This document shows positions 1-10,490 of a stretch of DNA of 64,000 bases, piece by piece. A model generated the notes under the pieces. It was not told the DNA's origin. It saw only the letters and a program-made list of their open reading frames with translations, and did no database searches. The stretch comes from Eutreptiella sp. 'Long Island Sound 2002'. Its lineage: Eukaryota; Euglenozoa; Euglenophyceae; Eutreptiales; Eutreptiaceae. The first letter of the stretch is position 1; each line of letters starts with the position of its first letter. The stretch lies in the NCBI GenBank assembly GCA_964036045.1, contig OZ038378.1, positions 182,492,944 through 182,556,943 on the forward strand, written 5' to 3'. The translations under genes were made by a program, and so were the position numbers.

Positions 1-1879
1 ATTGCACCGTAGCTGTATGAATTAATTAATCAATTATTTGGACTCGGTGTTTCAAGCATGCACCGCGAATTGACTGCAACTGTCTACCCTACACTTGTGC
101 CCAAAGATCTAGCAGAGTCATTGCTGACCTTGGCAGGGTTGGCAGGGTGAAGACTGTACTTTTTCAGCCCTTTTTGTCCGAATCTGACAAAATCCTTGCG
201 TATGGTCTCTCCTGCAGCAGCAGCCTAGCTGCAGCACAATATCACCGTGTGCCAATCGAAAAGGGGGCTCCATCCCTTCCAACACAGCTGACACCACGGG
301 AGTGTCCCTGATAGGTGCCATCGATAAACACCACTTCATGACGCCCAAAGCGGCCCCTCGACCTCTGAAGCCCTCCGTGATCCCAAGTGAGCGCATCAGC
401 TACCAGAGGTTGAAGGAAAAATCCAAGTGAGGCTGCTCGCAATATCAAAGGTGGCTGTTACTGGGCAAAGTGGCGAGGTAAGAAACGGCTCCATGAGGAT
501 ACGTTTGCCCGGCGCGCCCAGCATCCAAATGAATGTTCCGGCCATCTATCACAATGCTTTACCCCCAAACATCACCCCCTCCTCTAGCCCAGGAACCCAA
601 AGCACAAGCACATTGTATGACTGTTGGCGATCAATAAAATTCCCTTTTTTTTTGCGCAACAAATGGGACGATCACATGCACCCTACCCTTGTAGGCCCCA
701 TCATGGCCACGGACCTCAAAATCAAAGAATTCCCCTCTTGTGCATGATGGACCACTCAAGTGGCCACACCGAAGAGTGGGAGTCCTTAACTCCAACTCGA
801 GGGGCCACACCAAAGCATGGGAAAACTTTGCCCGGCGCGTGCCCAGCGCGCTAACGTACTCTCCATAACCCCTGCCGTACCAAGGTCCCCAAAAGTAGGG
901 AGGACTCCAATCAGGGATCCCAAAGAAGGGAGACAAAGAAAGGTCACAGAACCCGTGCTATGTTGGGGCTCACCTCAATACTCGCTGCCATATTGGGGTC
1001 CCAAAAAAATGGGGAGGCAAAGAATCACCACATAACCCTTGTCGTATCCCCAAAACAGAGAGGACCCCAACGGCCACACAAAATGTGCCACAGCAGGTCC
1101 CAGAGCAGAGAGTATCGGATCTCCAAAACTATGAGGACTGAAGCGGCTACATATGCCCTGCCATACTACAATGCTCAAAGCGGAAAGACAAATTCTCCCT
1201 CGTCAGTACATGGTTCAGGTGGGCCAAATGGCCAAATACTTGCACTACACTGAAGGCTACACCGAAGGCACTCCCCAGGTCAACAGGCATCCCCACATCC
1301 ACTCACCTCCAGCCATAGCCAATTTATCCTGCTGTTCATATTCATCCACAGCCACCAACATGCACCAATGCCCTGTATGTACATGCACCAACCTCGTGGT
1401 ATGGATGCAGTAGGCTTGACTTCACATGACAAACACAAACACAAGAAGTAGAATTGCAGCGGTCTGCAGAATGACAGCAACAATGGTGCCGGTGCAACAG
1501 ATTGTGAAAATGTGCAAAGCAAACAAAGCAATTCGTGCAGGTGCAGAACAAGCACAGCGACAACTACCACTACTATTCCACTCGCATTTCACCCCTCTTA
1601 CTTGCAACTTTCCTCTGGTTTTTCCATGTTTTGCCACGCCCCCCCCTCCATGTCCCAGCAAAACACAAAATGCATGTGTTTCCCCCTTATTGTTCGCATC
1701 GAAAAACTAGCCCCAGAAGCCACCAACGCCAAGGCATAACCACTCGCCAATACATGCCAAAGTCTTGGCAGGCTTGGGCTCATGAACAGTATAACTGCTC
1801 AGGCGCGAGGGGGGGATTGCAGCAAGGGGTCAAAGAGGAGCTAGTCAGATCCAAGAGCTCCATTTTGCCCACTGTCTAG
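1..1879. other. Gene-poor stretch with short unassigned ORFs
   Basis: I find no recognisable gene here. Short ORFs exist on both strands, the longest about 100 codons, and none shows a family motif. Positions 880-1120 hold loosely repeated segments, each with a CCATATTGGGGTCCC-like core followed by an A/G-rich stretch, which looks like an old degenerate repeat. A run of nine or more T lies near 640. Confidence 0.5.
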
Positions 1880-2133
1880 GATGCCCTGGATATCCCAGGG
1901 TACAATCAGCATTCCGACATTATGGAGCTCATGCCCAATGGCACAGCCCTCTCTTGGGGCTACCACGTCTTTGTGTGCCCTTGGCTGTTCAGACGGGGCG
2001 CATAATTACAATTCGGGTGCAAGATGGGGTTAAGAACCCGCCAGAGAAGATTGTCACCGTGGCACACATCTGCGTGGAATACGTCTTGAAAGGGAAGCGC
2101 TTCATGCCGCTGGTTTGCGCAAAGCGCTGGTAG
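1880..2133 (+). pseudogene. Possible decayed coding fragment, family unknown
   Basis: Two open frames abut. The first (1880-2005) encodes about 41 residues, including ELMPNGTALSWGYHVFV, and ends at a TAA. The second (2005-2133) encodes about 42 residues, including VTVAHICVEYVLKGKRF, and ends at a TAG. Read through a single frameshift near 2003 they give an uninterrupted, protein-like sequence of roughly 80 residues. I recognise no family. It could be a relic of a mobile-element protein, two exons, or chance. The fragment starts just after an in-frame TAG (1877), which could equally be the AG of a splice acceptor. Confidence 0.25.
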
Positions 2134-3109
2134 ACCAGCAATTGCTGTCGGGTGCTGACCAACCGTCGGTTAGCCATCAAATAGGTTTCCTCTCAACCGA
2201 CAACCGACAACCGACAACCGACATGAAGTATCTGCCAACCCCAACAAGACTCCTAAACTGCCAGAAACAAACAGAAAAATACCATCCGACCGCCCAAGTG
2301 CTCAAGTGCTCCATCAGCGCTGTGTGCACGCCTTGAGATCTTGGTGTGTTTAAGGGTGTCCCGGTGTACGTCCTAGCAATCAGGGTTGCTGAGTCGGTTC
2401 CAAGAACCACAGGGTGGTGTGTATAGTGCGCACATTGACCCGCACCGACGTGCTACAGACAGGAGGCACAGTGCTGTCTAGTGGTTCGGGATTCTGGTTA
2501 CGATCCCGGTCAGTATCACTGGTGGCTGGCAGTACAGAGCCAGGGGGGGGGGGGGGGGCGAGTCGCGTTCCCGCAGCGAGGTGCCCCCAGTGAATTACGC
2601 CAATTGGAGATCCGTCCCTTCCTTGACGATGACGAATTTGTTAACAAATAATTTTGACCGTGGGAGTGTAAACGTCGCTTCATTTTCACTTGATATACCA
2701 GAAGCTTACATAGTAAAATTGCATTTCTTCAGCGCCAGATGTGGAGGACGTGGCGCCCCGGGTGTAAGCTTTTTGCGGTAGGAAAATTGATTGTTCTGTG
2801 ACCTGAAAGACAGCAAAAAAAAAAGGAAAAAAGTACCCCCCCCCCCCTGTCCTGCCCCAACCCAGGGAAGACGGTCCCCCGCCACCCCCTGGGGGACAGT
2901 TGCCAAGTGACAATTCCCCAACAACCCTGGGAAACCGTACTACCACCGTACACACACTTTCAGGCACAGAAATTGCACTGCAAAACGAAAGCATTCAGCA
3001 TAAGATGCGTTCAACAGGCTGCCAATGTACTGAGACCTACTCCTTGACCGGCTTGGTGTAAATTGCTTGGTCCTGCTCCACTTGACCTTGAAATCCTGCA
3101 CATGCTCAC
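2134..3109. other. No gene seen; simple repeats and G/C tracts
   Basis: Contains four copies of CAACCGA (2194-2221), a G run of at least 14 at about 2542-2558, and a C run near 2838-2848. Nothing codes recognisably. Confidence 0.5.
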
Positions 3110-3269
3110 CTCTTTCCACTGGAATGCTTTGGGCAGCACTCTTGGGTGGTGGTTTGGCCCTGTTGGTAGAAGGCTTGGCAGGTGCAAGCAGATCTTTGGG
3201 AACCCACTTTCCAGCGGTAAACATGGTTGTGCTGTCAAGTTCCATTTCATCGAAAGTGAGCAAAATGTC
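3110..3269 (-). CDS. Candidate internal exon of an unknown gene
   Basis: On the minus strand, a pyrimidine-containing CTCTTTGCAG acceptor precedes 3269 and a textbook GAG|GTGAGC donor follows 3110. They bound a 160-nt open segment that starts in phase 0. It encodes a plausible peptide with TFDEMELDSTTMF and KWVPKDLLAPAK. No family is recognised. It lies about 500 bp downstream of the stop codon of the minus-strand glycosyltransferase gene, so it would belong to a different gene or be spurious. The surrounding ORF runs 3536-2940, but its flanks look non-coding, with proline runs caused by C tracts. Confidence 0.28.
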
Positions 3270-3767
3270 CTGCAAAGAGTACAAGGGATACAAGTGGCAG
3301 TGCCTTACAACACAGTCACCCACACAACAGCACAGCGAGCCGTAACCAAAAAATTTTGTGTGGACCAAGTGACGGTCCCCAACCCCCCACCCCCCGGGCA
3401 AGGACAGAGGGTGGGGCAGGACAGGGGGGGGGGGGGTATTGATGCTGCATGAGTCACTCTTTTCAGCTTCATTCATGGGACTCTTTTGCTTTAAAATTGT
3501 TAGGGTGCTCCACCAGAGCTGTGACGCGGGCATCAATGAATTCCTGCTTGTATGTATTTCAAAGCAAGCATAAAAAAAGTACCCCCTCAGCTGGCTCCTC
3601 TCCTGAATTTGGTCTAACTTCGGGTGCTGGTTGGCTCTTGGATGTGGAGGCGAGCGTTCCTCAACAGCGGTCCAAAGGCCCGCCTCCTGGGTAGAGACCT
3701 CAGTGTTGTGCGCGAGGGTGGTGGGGGGTGGGGGTGAGTGTTTGAGTTTTCATGAGGGAGTGGGTTG

Positions 3768-4319
3768 CTATTCCTTTCCGGCAATCGATTTGGTCAGCGC
3801 CGTGAGCTTTTGGTGTAGGTACTGCTCGATGCGCTCCAGGGACGCATCCGTGACGTTGAAGTTGAAGTTGCGGGGGTTGTTGCACTTCTTCTCAGTGAAG
3901 TGCTGAGTGCACGTGGGCTCGGCCTCAGACGGGCAGTTGAGCAGCGGCAGGTGGTTGCCCTGTTTGGCGGTCCACAGATTCAAAAAATGCAACCACGAAA
4001 CGCCCGCAGGGTGGCACGGCAAGAGCTCCACAACAGCCGACGTGTCGTGCTTCATGAAGACGGTGTTGGTCTGGCTTCCACCTGTGACCCCAACGAGGAT
4101 GTCCGTCCTATAATACAGCTCCACCTGCTGCTTGAAGCCCGGCACATACCGGTGATGCACCGTGAGGTGTACCCCCTCGAACCGATCCACGACCGCACGC
4201 ACACACTTCTCCAGGGCCGCGGTGTTGAGCACCCGGCGACGGAACTCCGTCGCCCGAGTGTAGACCAGGACATTGAGCCCCTCCTTGGAGTTCGGCCGTG
4301 TGTCAGGCAACCCCAGCAC
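3768..4319 (-). CDS. Family-61-type glycosyltransferase, exon 2 (C-terminal)
   Basis: Encodes the last 183 residues of a protein whose first 302 come from exon 1 (8943-8038). The exon opens after a TTTTGTTGCAG acceptor in phase 0 and ends at a TAG. Visible GT61/DUF563 features are the block VLVYTR..EFRRRVLN (about 17-32 of the exon), which matches the family's [IV]xxxxR...RRxLN signature, then DILVGVTGGSQTNTVFM (about 73-89) and AVVELLP. In most relatives the second block reads GxHGAxLTNxxFM. Here the usual His is Thr (about residue 381 of the joined protein), so activity may be altered. The family transfers sugars (xylose, GlcNAc, arabinose) to glycans or proteins in the ER or Golgi. The exact donor and acceptor cannot be read. 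The joined protein is about 485 residues, normal for the family. Confidence 0.8.
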   Translation of the reverse strand: MLGLPDTRPNSKEGLNVLVYTRATEFRRRVLNTAALEKCVRAVVDRFEGVHLTVHHRYVPGFKQQVELYYRTDILVGVTGGSQTNTVFMKHDTSAVVELLPCHPAGVSWLHFLNLWTAKQGNHLPLLNCPSEAEPTCTQHFTEKKCNNPRNFNFNVTDASLERIEQYLHQKLTALTKSIAGKE

Positions 4320-5224
4320 CTGCAACAAAATAGTGGTAGAGCTTTCCAACCCGATTTCTGTTGCCTTCGGCAGAGCACTTGATTGTCTCCAGCCCCATCT
4401 GAGTGGCCAGTCGCAATGGAGCAGCTCTCAGCCGCCCAACCTTTCAACTTCATCACAGCACGGGCATCAACAAGACACAAAAGAATTGAAAATTTTACAT
4501 TGTATCTAAGGAAGGCAAACAGGCAAGATTCGCATATGGTTGTTGCTCTTACATGGTAGACTGAGGTTACACATCTATCTTTTTGTCTGTTGCTGTGGCT
4601 TTGGGGCGCTTTTGGGGGTTTTTAATTAAAATCTTACCCCAACACATCTATAGTTGCTCAACCTTTTATCCATGATGCACTCCAATCCTCATGGGAGGGG
4701 GTGGGTTTTCGAGCTCGGGCAAGATGGTTGTGACGGGACAAAATGTGATCGATCATGGGTCACGATCATGGGGAGACATGTGAAACATGGTCGGTTAGTA
4801 CATTTTTAATGGATTGACTGGGAGGAGGGGGTGGTTCTTGTGGTTCAGAGTCTTCGGTATACTCGAGGTGTTCTGGAGGTATTCATGGCGTATACTCACA
4901 AGTATACCGCCAAATACTCCGAGGCATCCAGCCGTGCACTCAGGGTATACGGCACCAATCATGAAGTGTTCAGGCATTTCATGCCCTCCACACTGACACC
5001 CATTTCCGACAACAAATGATAAAGGGACTGTGCAGTCGCAACACCAGAACGCATGCAAAGCAACATATATTGACCTAGCCTGGATTGTGAAGTAGTATGT
5101 ACCAGCCCAATATTGTCCATACCACCCTGCACCATACACCACCCTGTAGCATACCATGACACACCATGGTACCATTATGTGACTCCCCACCACACTTCAC
5201 CGATTTGCATGCATATCTGAAACG

Positions 5225-5292
5225 ATAACACACCACACCACACCACCGAACACCAAACCACACCACAACACACCACACCAGGCCACACCACA
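5225..5292. repeat. CACAC/CACCA simple repeat
   Basis: A stretch of CACCACACCACACC-type pentamers with a few substitutions, inside the glycosyltransferase intron. Confidence 0.75.
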
Positions 5293-5608
5293 CTACACCC
5301 TGAGTACTCCCCAGCCGATTGGGTAACCCCGAGGGTCAAAGCCTAAGAACTTCGGTGATGGCACGATAGGTCGTGATTTCACACCCGACCGACGACGAGT
5401 AGCCTCCGATTCTTAGGGTCCTCGGGCGCCCTAGCCATCCTAGCCATGGATAACCCACCTCCAGTTCCACGCCACCTAGGCTTCTCCGGTCTCCATTGAC
5501 TCCCTCACCTCATCCTCAGTAGTAGTAGGGCTTCAACTCCCATCCTAGTCTAGGCTAGGAAGGACCAAAAACACGGCTTGGCAGGGCAATCTCTCGCCCC
5601 AACCGGTA

Positions 5609-5943
5609 AAGGAGATCCATTGCCCACTACTCCCCACCAATGTGGCAGTATATTGAAGGAGGCCCACTGTCCACTGCCCCCCATCAGTATTGCAGTGTAC
5701 CAAGGAAGATGCACTACCCACTTCTCCCCAGCATTGTGGCGGTGTATTGAAGGAGTCCTACTGCCCACTACCCCCAATAGTGTGGCAGCATACTGAAGGA
5801 GATCCACTGCGCACTGCTCCCCAGCAATGTGGCAGTGCACTAAAGGAGATCCACTGCCGGCTGCTCCAAGGCAGTGTGGCAGTGCACTGCACGAGTCCCG
5901 ATGTCCACTACTCCCTCGCAGTGTGGCAGCAAACTTAAGGAGC
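5609..5943. repeat. Minisatellite, about 47-bp unit (block 1)
   Basis: About seven diverged copies. A typical unit begins GGAGATCCACTGCCCACTAC, continues with TCCCCAGCA, and ends GTGTGGCAGTGTACTGAA. Two successive copies counted by hand are 47 and 46 bp. The same family resumes at 6496. Confidence 0.8.
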
Positions 5944-6495
5944 CCCACAAAGGGCGCCCCGAAAGTTGCGACCACCGGCACGGTGGGACAGTTTGTCCCC
6001 CCGGCCCGTGATCCCGCTCCTTTTGAGGGACGCCATCCCCCATAGGTGCCCTGAAAGCTACGACCACCGGCAGGGCGGGACACTCCATCCCCCATGCCTG
6101 TGATCCCGTTCCTTTTGAGGGATATTGTCTCCCATTGGCGCCCTAGAAACTGCGACCACCGGCACCGTGGGACATTCCGTGCCCACAGCCCGTGATCTAG
6201 CTCCTTGTAGGGGCAACCAACCCCCGCAGGCGCCCCGAAAGCCGCAACCACCAGCATGGCGGGACACTCCGTCCCCCCGCTCCTTTTTGGGGCAACCAAC
6301 CCCCGCAGGCATTCCAAAGCTGCGACCACCAGCACGGCGGGACACTCCGTCCCCCCAGCCCGTGAGCCTGCTCCTTTTGGGCGCTACCATCCCCCGTTAG
6401 CACCAAGAAAGCTACAACCACCGGCATGGCGGGGCATTCTGCCCCCCCCCCCCCCCTGGGCCTGTGATCCCACTCCTTTTGAGGGCTACCATCCA
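5944..6495. repeat. Minisatellite, about 90-95-bp unit
   Basis: About six copies of a different unit, recognisable by GCGACCACCGGCACGG, GGGACACTCCGTCCCCCC, CCCGTGATCC and CTCCTTTTGAGGG. It is sandwiched between two blocks of the 47-bp family. The last copy carries a C run at about 6446-6460. Confidence 0.8.
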
Positions 6496-6900
6496 CTGAC
6501 CACTACTCCCCAGCAGTGTGGAAGTGAACAGAAGGGTGCCCACTGCTCCCAGCAGTGTGGTGGAGTACAGAAGGAGGCCCACAGCCCATTGCGCAGTAGT
6601 GTGGCGGTGTATAGAAGGAGACACGCTGCTCGCTGCTCCCTGGCTGTGTGGGGGTGTGCTTGGGGGATCCACAGCCCAATGCTCCCCATCAGTGAGGCAA
6701 TGTGCTTACAAAGATCCACTCCCCACTGATGCCCTGATGCCCAGCACTGTACCAATTTGCTGAAGGAGATCCGCTTCCCACTGCTCCCTAACAGTGTGGC
6801 AGTGTGCTGAAGGAGACCCTAGCGCAGTGAGGCAGCGAGCAGAAAGGGTTCCACTGCCCACTGCCCCAAGGCTGTGAGGCAGTGTACACAAGATCTCAGC
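6496..6900. repeat. Minisatellite, about 47-bp unit (block 2)
   Basis: Eight to nine further copies of the 47-bp family seen at 5609-5943 (CCACTGCCCACTGCTCCC, AGCAGTGTGGCAGTG, AAGGAGA). They are more diverged in length than the first block. Confidence 0.75.
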
Positions 6901-7105
6901 AGCCCAAGTGCCGGCCTCATCACAGCCCGACCAGGACATGGAGGCACAAAGGCCCAGTGAGAACTTCAGAGGCACCATCAGGCAGAGCGGCAGGGTGTCC
7001 CAGGGGCTGCCCTCGACAGCACCCTCCCGGTCTCAGAGAGGCTGACGGCCCTCTGCCACAGGTGTGCAACACACTACAAACGGCGCGCATTTAGACACAC
7101 AGCCC

Positions 7106-7285
7106 ACCCGTTTTGCATTTTCCGTATGCAAGGTATCCTGGCCATTGCCATTTGGTAACAGCGCCTTCGGCACACCTCACCACACCAAACTGCACCGCAC
7201 CCGTTTTGCTATGCCTGTAAGCAAGACATCCCGGCCATTGCCTTCTGGGAACTGCGCCTTCGGCACACTGCACCGCACCACACCA
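7106..7285. repeat. Tandem duplication, 93-bp unit
   Basis: Two adjacent copies start with ACCCGTTTTGC at 7106 and 7199. Both share GGCCATTGCC and GCGCCTTCGGCACAC. The second copy runs into the following CACAC tract. Confidence 0.8.
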
Positions 7286-7420
7286 CACCACACCACACCT
7301 GCACACCACACCACACCACCACACCACACCACACTACACCACATTGACCACACCACAACACAACACCATACCATGTTACACCTCATCACACCACGTGACA
7401 CTACACCACCCCAAAGCATA
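7265..7420. repeat. CACAC/CACCA simple repeat
   Basis: Long imperfect array of CACCA/CACAC pentamers following the 93-bp duplication. It resembles the tract at 5225. Confidence 0.8.
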
Positions 7421-8037
7421 TCATGACGCTCAGAATAAACCATGCAAACTGTACAAAAAGACAAACCTGCTCCTGGACTTAGAGGGATTGTGAGGAATCC
7501 TGGGGAACCAGGAGGGGATTATGTGGGGATAACAGGGGGAAACAATGGGGAATCATGGCTTAGTCTGTCAGAAGCACGAAAAGTCAAAGGGAAAGTCCAA
7601 GGTGAAAAAAATTATGGCACACTGGACACAAGGCGGCTGGCATTGTAGACCCCTCGCAGAGGGGCAGTGAAGGTTAGAGAGGTTCTGAAATTGATGAGGA
7701 TTGTTGAGGGTTGTTGAGAGATGCGGATACCCAAGGGCTTTTCGAGGGTCAATAAAGGTAACATTTCTGACAGTTGTTGGGTATTGGCAGAAAACACCGC
7801 TCCGACTCCAGCGGAGTCCGACGTCTCCGGTGGCCAGAACCAGGGGGGCTGGCCGCAGACTCGGCGGCTGCAGGCCCCAGCAGGGACAAGCGTCACGTTT
7901 CTTCAGGGACAAGCGGAGGACAATGTAACGTGCCCAGTCAGACCTGCCTGCTTCCCCCAACTCCATCTCGCTTTGGGCCAATGCTGACATCTACACCGAG
8001 GCGGGGGGGGGGGATTTGCCTAGCACAAGCTGGACAC

Positions 8038-8943
8038 CTGCAATGTGTGCGTGCGGAACCGGCTGAGGAGGCCGGGGCTAGACGCATAATGGCGGTCCTT
8101 GCCGCACAGCACCAGCGTGCGAAAGCAGGCCGGCGTGGCTGCCGACGAAGGATCGTGGATGGCGGACGCAGGCTGGATCAGCGTATACGCCAAGTTGAAC
8201 AGCCAGGACGCGGTCGGGAGGCGGTGGTGGATGACCAGCCGCACGGGTTCGAGAGGGGGCGACTTCTGGTGGACGTCATGCAGGACGATGAAAGAGTCCG
8301 CCAGATCGTGGGCGATATTATACTGGTTTGGGAGGTAGTAGGATACCCCTGGGAAGAAGTATACCGGCTTGTCTGCAAGCGTCGCCCGCGAGACGGACGC
8401 GGCGGTGAAGGTCATCGGGGGGGTCATGTCCTTCCAGCTCTTGGGCACGCGCGCGCCGAACAGGTACACAACCTTACTGTCTTCCTCACCCCCGATGCAC
8501 ACGTTCTGCAGCACCACATGCCACTTGGACGCCACCACAGAGCTGTCCTCCATAAATGGGAAGGGCACCGGCTGGATGTGAGACCCAGGTACCAGCCGCG
8601 CATCCGGGGTAGTCCCGTTTGGCGCCGGGTCGGGCTGAAGGACAGGTGCGTCGCCGGGGCTGGGGCTCAACTTGAGCACAGAACCGCTGCCAGCGCTTTG
8701 GCCCAGCTTCAGCGCAAGCGTGTCGTGCCCGCTCTGTGTAAGCGCCGGGTGCTGCCTGTCGTCCGCTAGCGGTTCAGGGCCTTTGGGCAGTTTGATTTCC
8801 GGCAGCTGCGGCAAAGCCCCGGAAGGACGCATCAGGTCATGGGGGTCGACAGGGGCTGGGTCCACCGGGTCCTCCACAGGCCAAAAGTTCCAGTACAAAA
8901 ACCCCAGCACACAAATGACCACGACTGCATGACGGCACCTCAT
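8038..8943 (-). CDS. Family-61-type glycosyltransferase, exon 1 (N-terminal)
   Basis: Encodes 302 residues and ends at a CAG|GT donor. The start is the ATG at 8943; the open frame reaches 8976, but only through a GTG. Residues about 5-21 (HAVVVICVLGFLYWNFW) form one hydrophobic span after a short basic tail. That is a signal anchor expected to give a type II Golgi or ER membrane protein. A Pro/Asp-rich stem follows. The luminal part has WHVVLQNVCIG and NQYNIAHDLADSFIVLHD; the latter corresponds to the family's N.xHxLxD block. CFRTLVLCG fits the Cys-Phe strand before the exon junction. Exon 2 supplies the C-terminal catalytic half. The exon is richer in GC than its flanks, as expected for coding DNA here. 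Confidence 0.78.
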
Positions 8944-10203
8944 ACTGGCGATACTTTCGAGAGTCGTCAATCGCACGTACCATACTACACATCACCTTGG
9001 GTTATGCCATTGGCTGCAAACAGGCATGCAAGTTCCGTTATACAAGGCACACGGGGGTGGAGGGAGGTTCGGCACGCACAGGGGGGTCGACGCACACGAG
9101 GCGCATCGCGCGCATGGGGGGGGGGCATAACACTGAACCCTGGCAGTGCCTATTGGCCTCTCGCCACGTACCCTTGTTCTTTCTTGAACCCTTTCCCTCC
9201 CAAAGCAGTGGTGCCCATTGGCCTCTCCCCACATAGTGCCCTTGACTACCGGTCTTGCCTATCCTGGCCTCCCCGCACTCCCTTCCTTTCCCCGGGTATG
9301 TTGTGCCAATGGAGCCCCTGTCCCTGTTTCGGGGCGCCACGCAGGGGAGGACAACAGCCCTCACCATTGGCCAAGGTGCGTCTAGGCAGACACCCCACTC
9401 TGGCGATGGGAAACCCACCCCAACGGTGGCTGTTGGAATCTGATATGCCCACTTGCAGGGTCTCTTCCCCGACAGGGGCACATGACAACCTTCAACCTAC
9501 CCTTTCCTGCCCTCAGTCCTCTTTTTGGCGAGCACATTAGGGGGGGGGGGGGCAGCCCTCAGATGTTGCAACTCTCTTGGTAGTTGGCGGCGTCCATCGA
9601 CTTCTCGCCCACCGTTCTTGTTTCTCCATGGTGGCAGCAGTTGTAGATTGCACCAACACATTAAGGATCCGCACGGCAAAAAACTTCAGTGCAAAGTGCA
9701 AGCTCTGCCACAGCAAAGTGCCCCGCAACTCTATAGGAGCACAAATGGCGGGGCACTTTTGACTTCACCAGGCTTGCAGAATTAACAAGGGGTTAAAAGG
9801 GGGTCCAAAGGTGGTCCGTGCCTCGTGTAACAAGCCGCACCACTCCACCGAGACACTCCGCCGAAGCACTCAAGGCATGCAGGAATAATTGCGTGTACCA
9901 AAGACCTTGTTTTGAATTTGTTTGCTTTGCAACTTGTGCCCCAAGCCACATCAAGAACTTTTGTGAAGGTTGGTGGAAGAATTCGTGAGCTCAAGGCTAC
10001 TGGTAGTATGCGCGCCGTGCCGCGGCTTTTTGGAGGTTCTTTTTTGGGTTCGATCCATTTCGAAGGTTAGGAAGGGGAGGGGGGGGTTCCACCTCAACCC
10101 TGATGCATGATCCAGTCCATTTGGGGGGGGGGTTCCTTCGAGGTTTGCTCCACAAAACTCACCCTAGGGCGAAACATCGGATTGCCATTTTAATGATAAC
10201 GAT
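8944..10203. other. Upstream of the glycosyltransferase gene; no gene seen
   Basis: Would contain the minus-strand promoter of the glycosyltransferase. No convincing promoter element is visible. G runs occur at about 9116, 9540-9552 and 10079. Overlapping ORFs on both strands around 8990-9540 are low-complexity and unassigned. Confidence 0.45.
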
Positions 10204-10490
10204 AATGTTGTTGATCCACAATAGAGTTCTTTGTTCTTGATCCAAAAAACACAATGAGGAAAGGCATTGATAAACAACAAAGTTCTACATTCACAACAAA
10301 GTTATTGATCTACAATTGGCAACAAACTTGATCAAATCTTGATCCAAAGAACACAACGAGGAATGTCATTGATACACAACAAAGTTCTTGAGTCACATGC
10401 AACAAATTTGTTGATCCATAGTTTGCAACCACCTTAATTCTTGATCCAAAAAAGATGCAACAAACAACAAAGCATTTCATCCGAAAAAAA
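10204..10490. repeat. Tandem repeat, about 102-bp unit, A/T-rich
   Basis: CTTGATCCAAA starts recur at 10236, 10338 and about 10440, a 102-bp period. Between them lie CAACAAAGTTCT and ATTGATACACAACAA-like segments. The copies are diverged by substitutions and small indels. Confidence 0.7.

Larger units (their letters stand above)
4320..8037 (-). other. Intron of the glycosyltransferase gene (3,718 nt)
   Basis: The donor is CAG|GTGTCC at 8037 and the acceptor is TTGTTGCAG ending at 4320. Both flanking exons are in phase 0. Joined, the protein reads ...FRTHTLQ followed by VLGLPDTRP, exactly where GT61 proteins have a conserved F..xxLxxLGL helix before the RRxLN block, so no middle exon is required. 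The intron holds three minisatellite families and CACAC-rich simple repeats (listed separately). Short ORFs inside it (for example 7990-7568 minus) cannot be placed as exons in a matching phase. Confidence 0.6.

Noticed and set aside
2470-2540. tRNA-like sequence (TGTCTAGTGGTT then GGTTACGATCC)
   Set aside because: The putative B box is only about 20 nt from the A box, and no acceptor stem forms.
5609-6900. CRISPR-like array
   Set aside because: Diverged tandem minisatellite units without unique spacers, in a eukaryotic intron.
7568-7990. Middle exon of the glycosyltransferase gene
   Set aside because: Its frame does not fit the phase-0 donor at 8037, and exons 1 and 2 already join into a complete family sequence.
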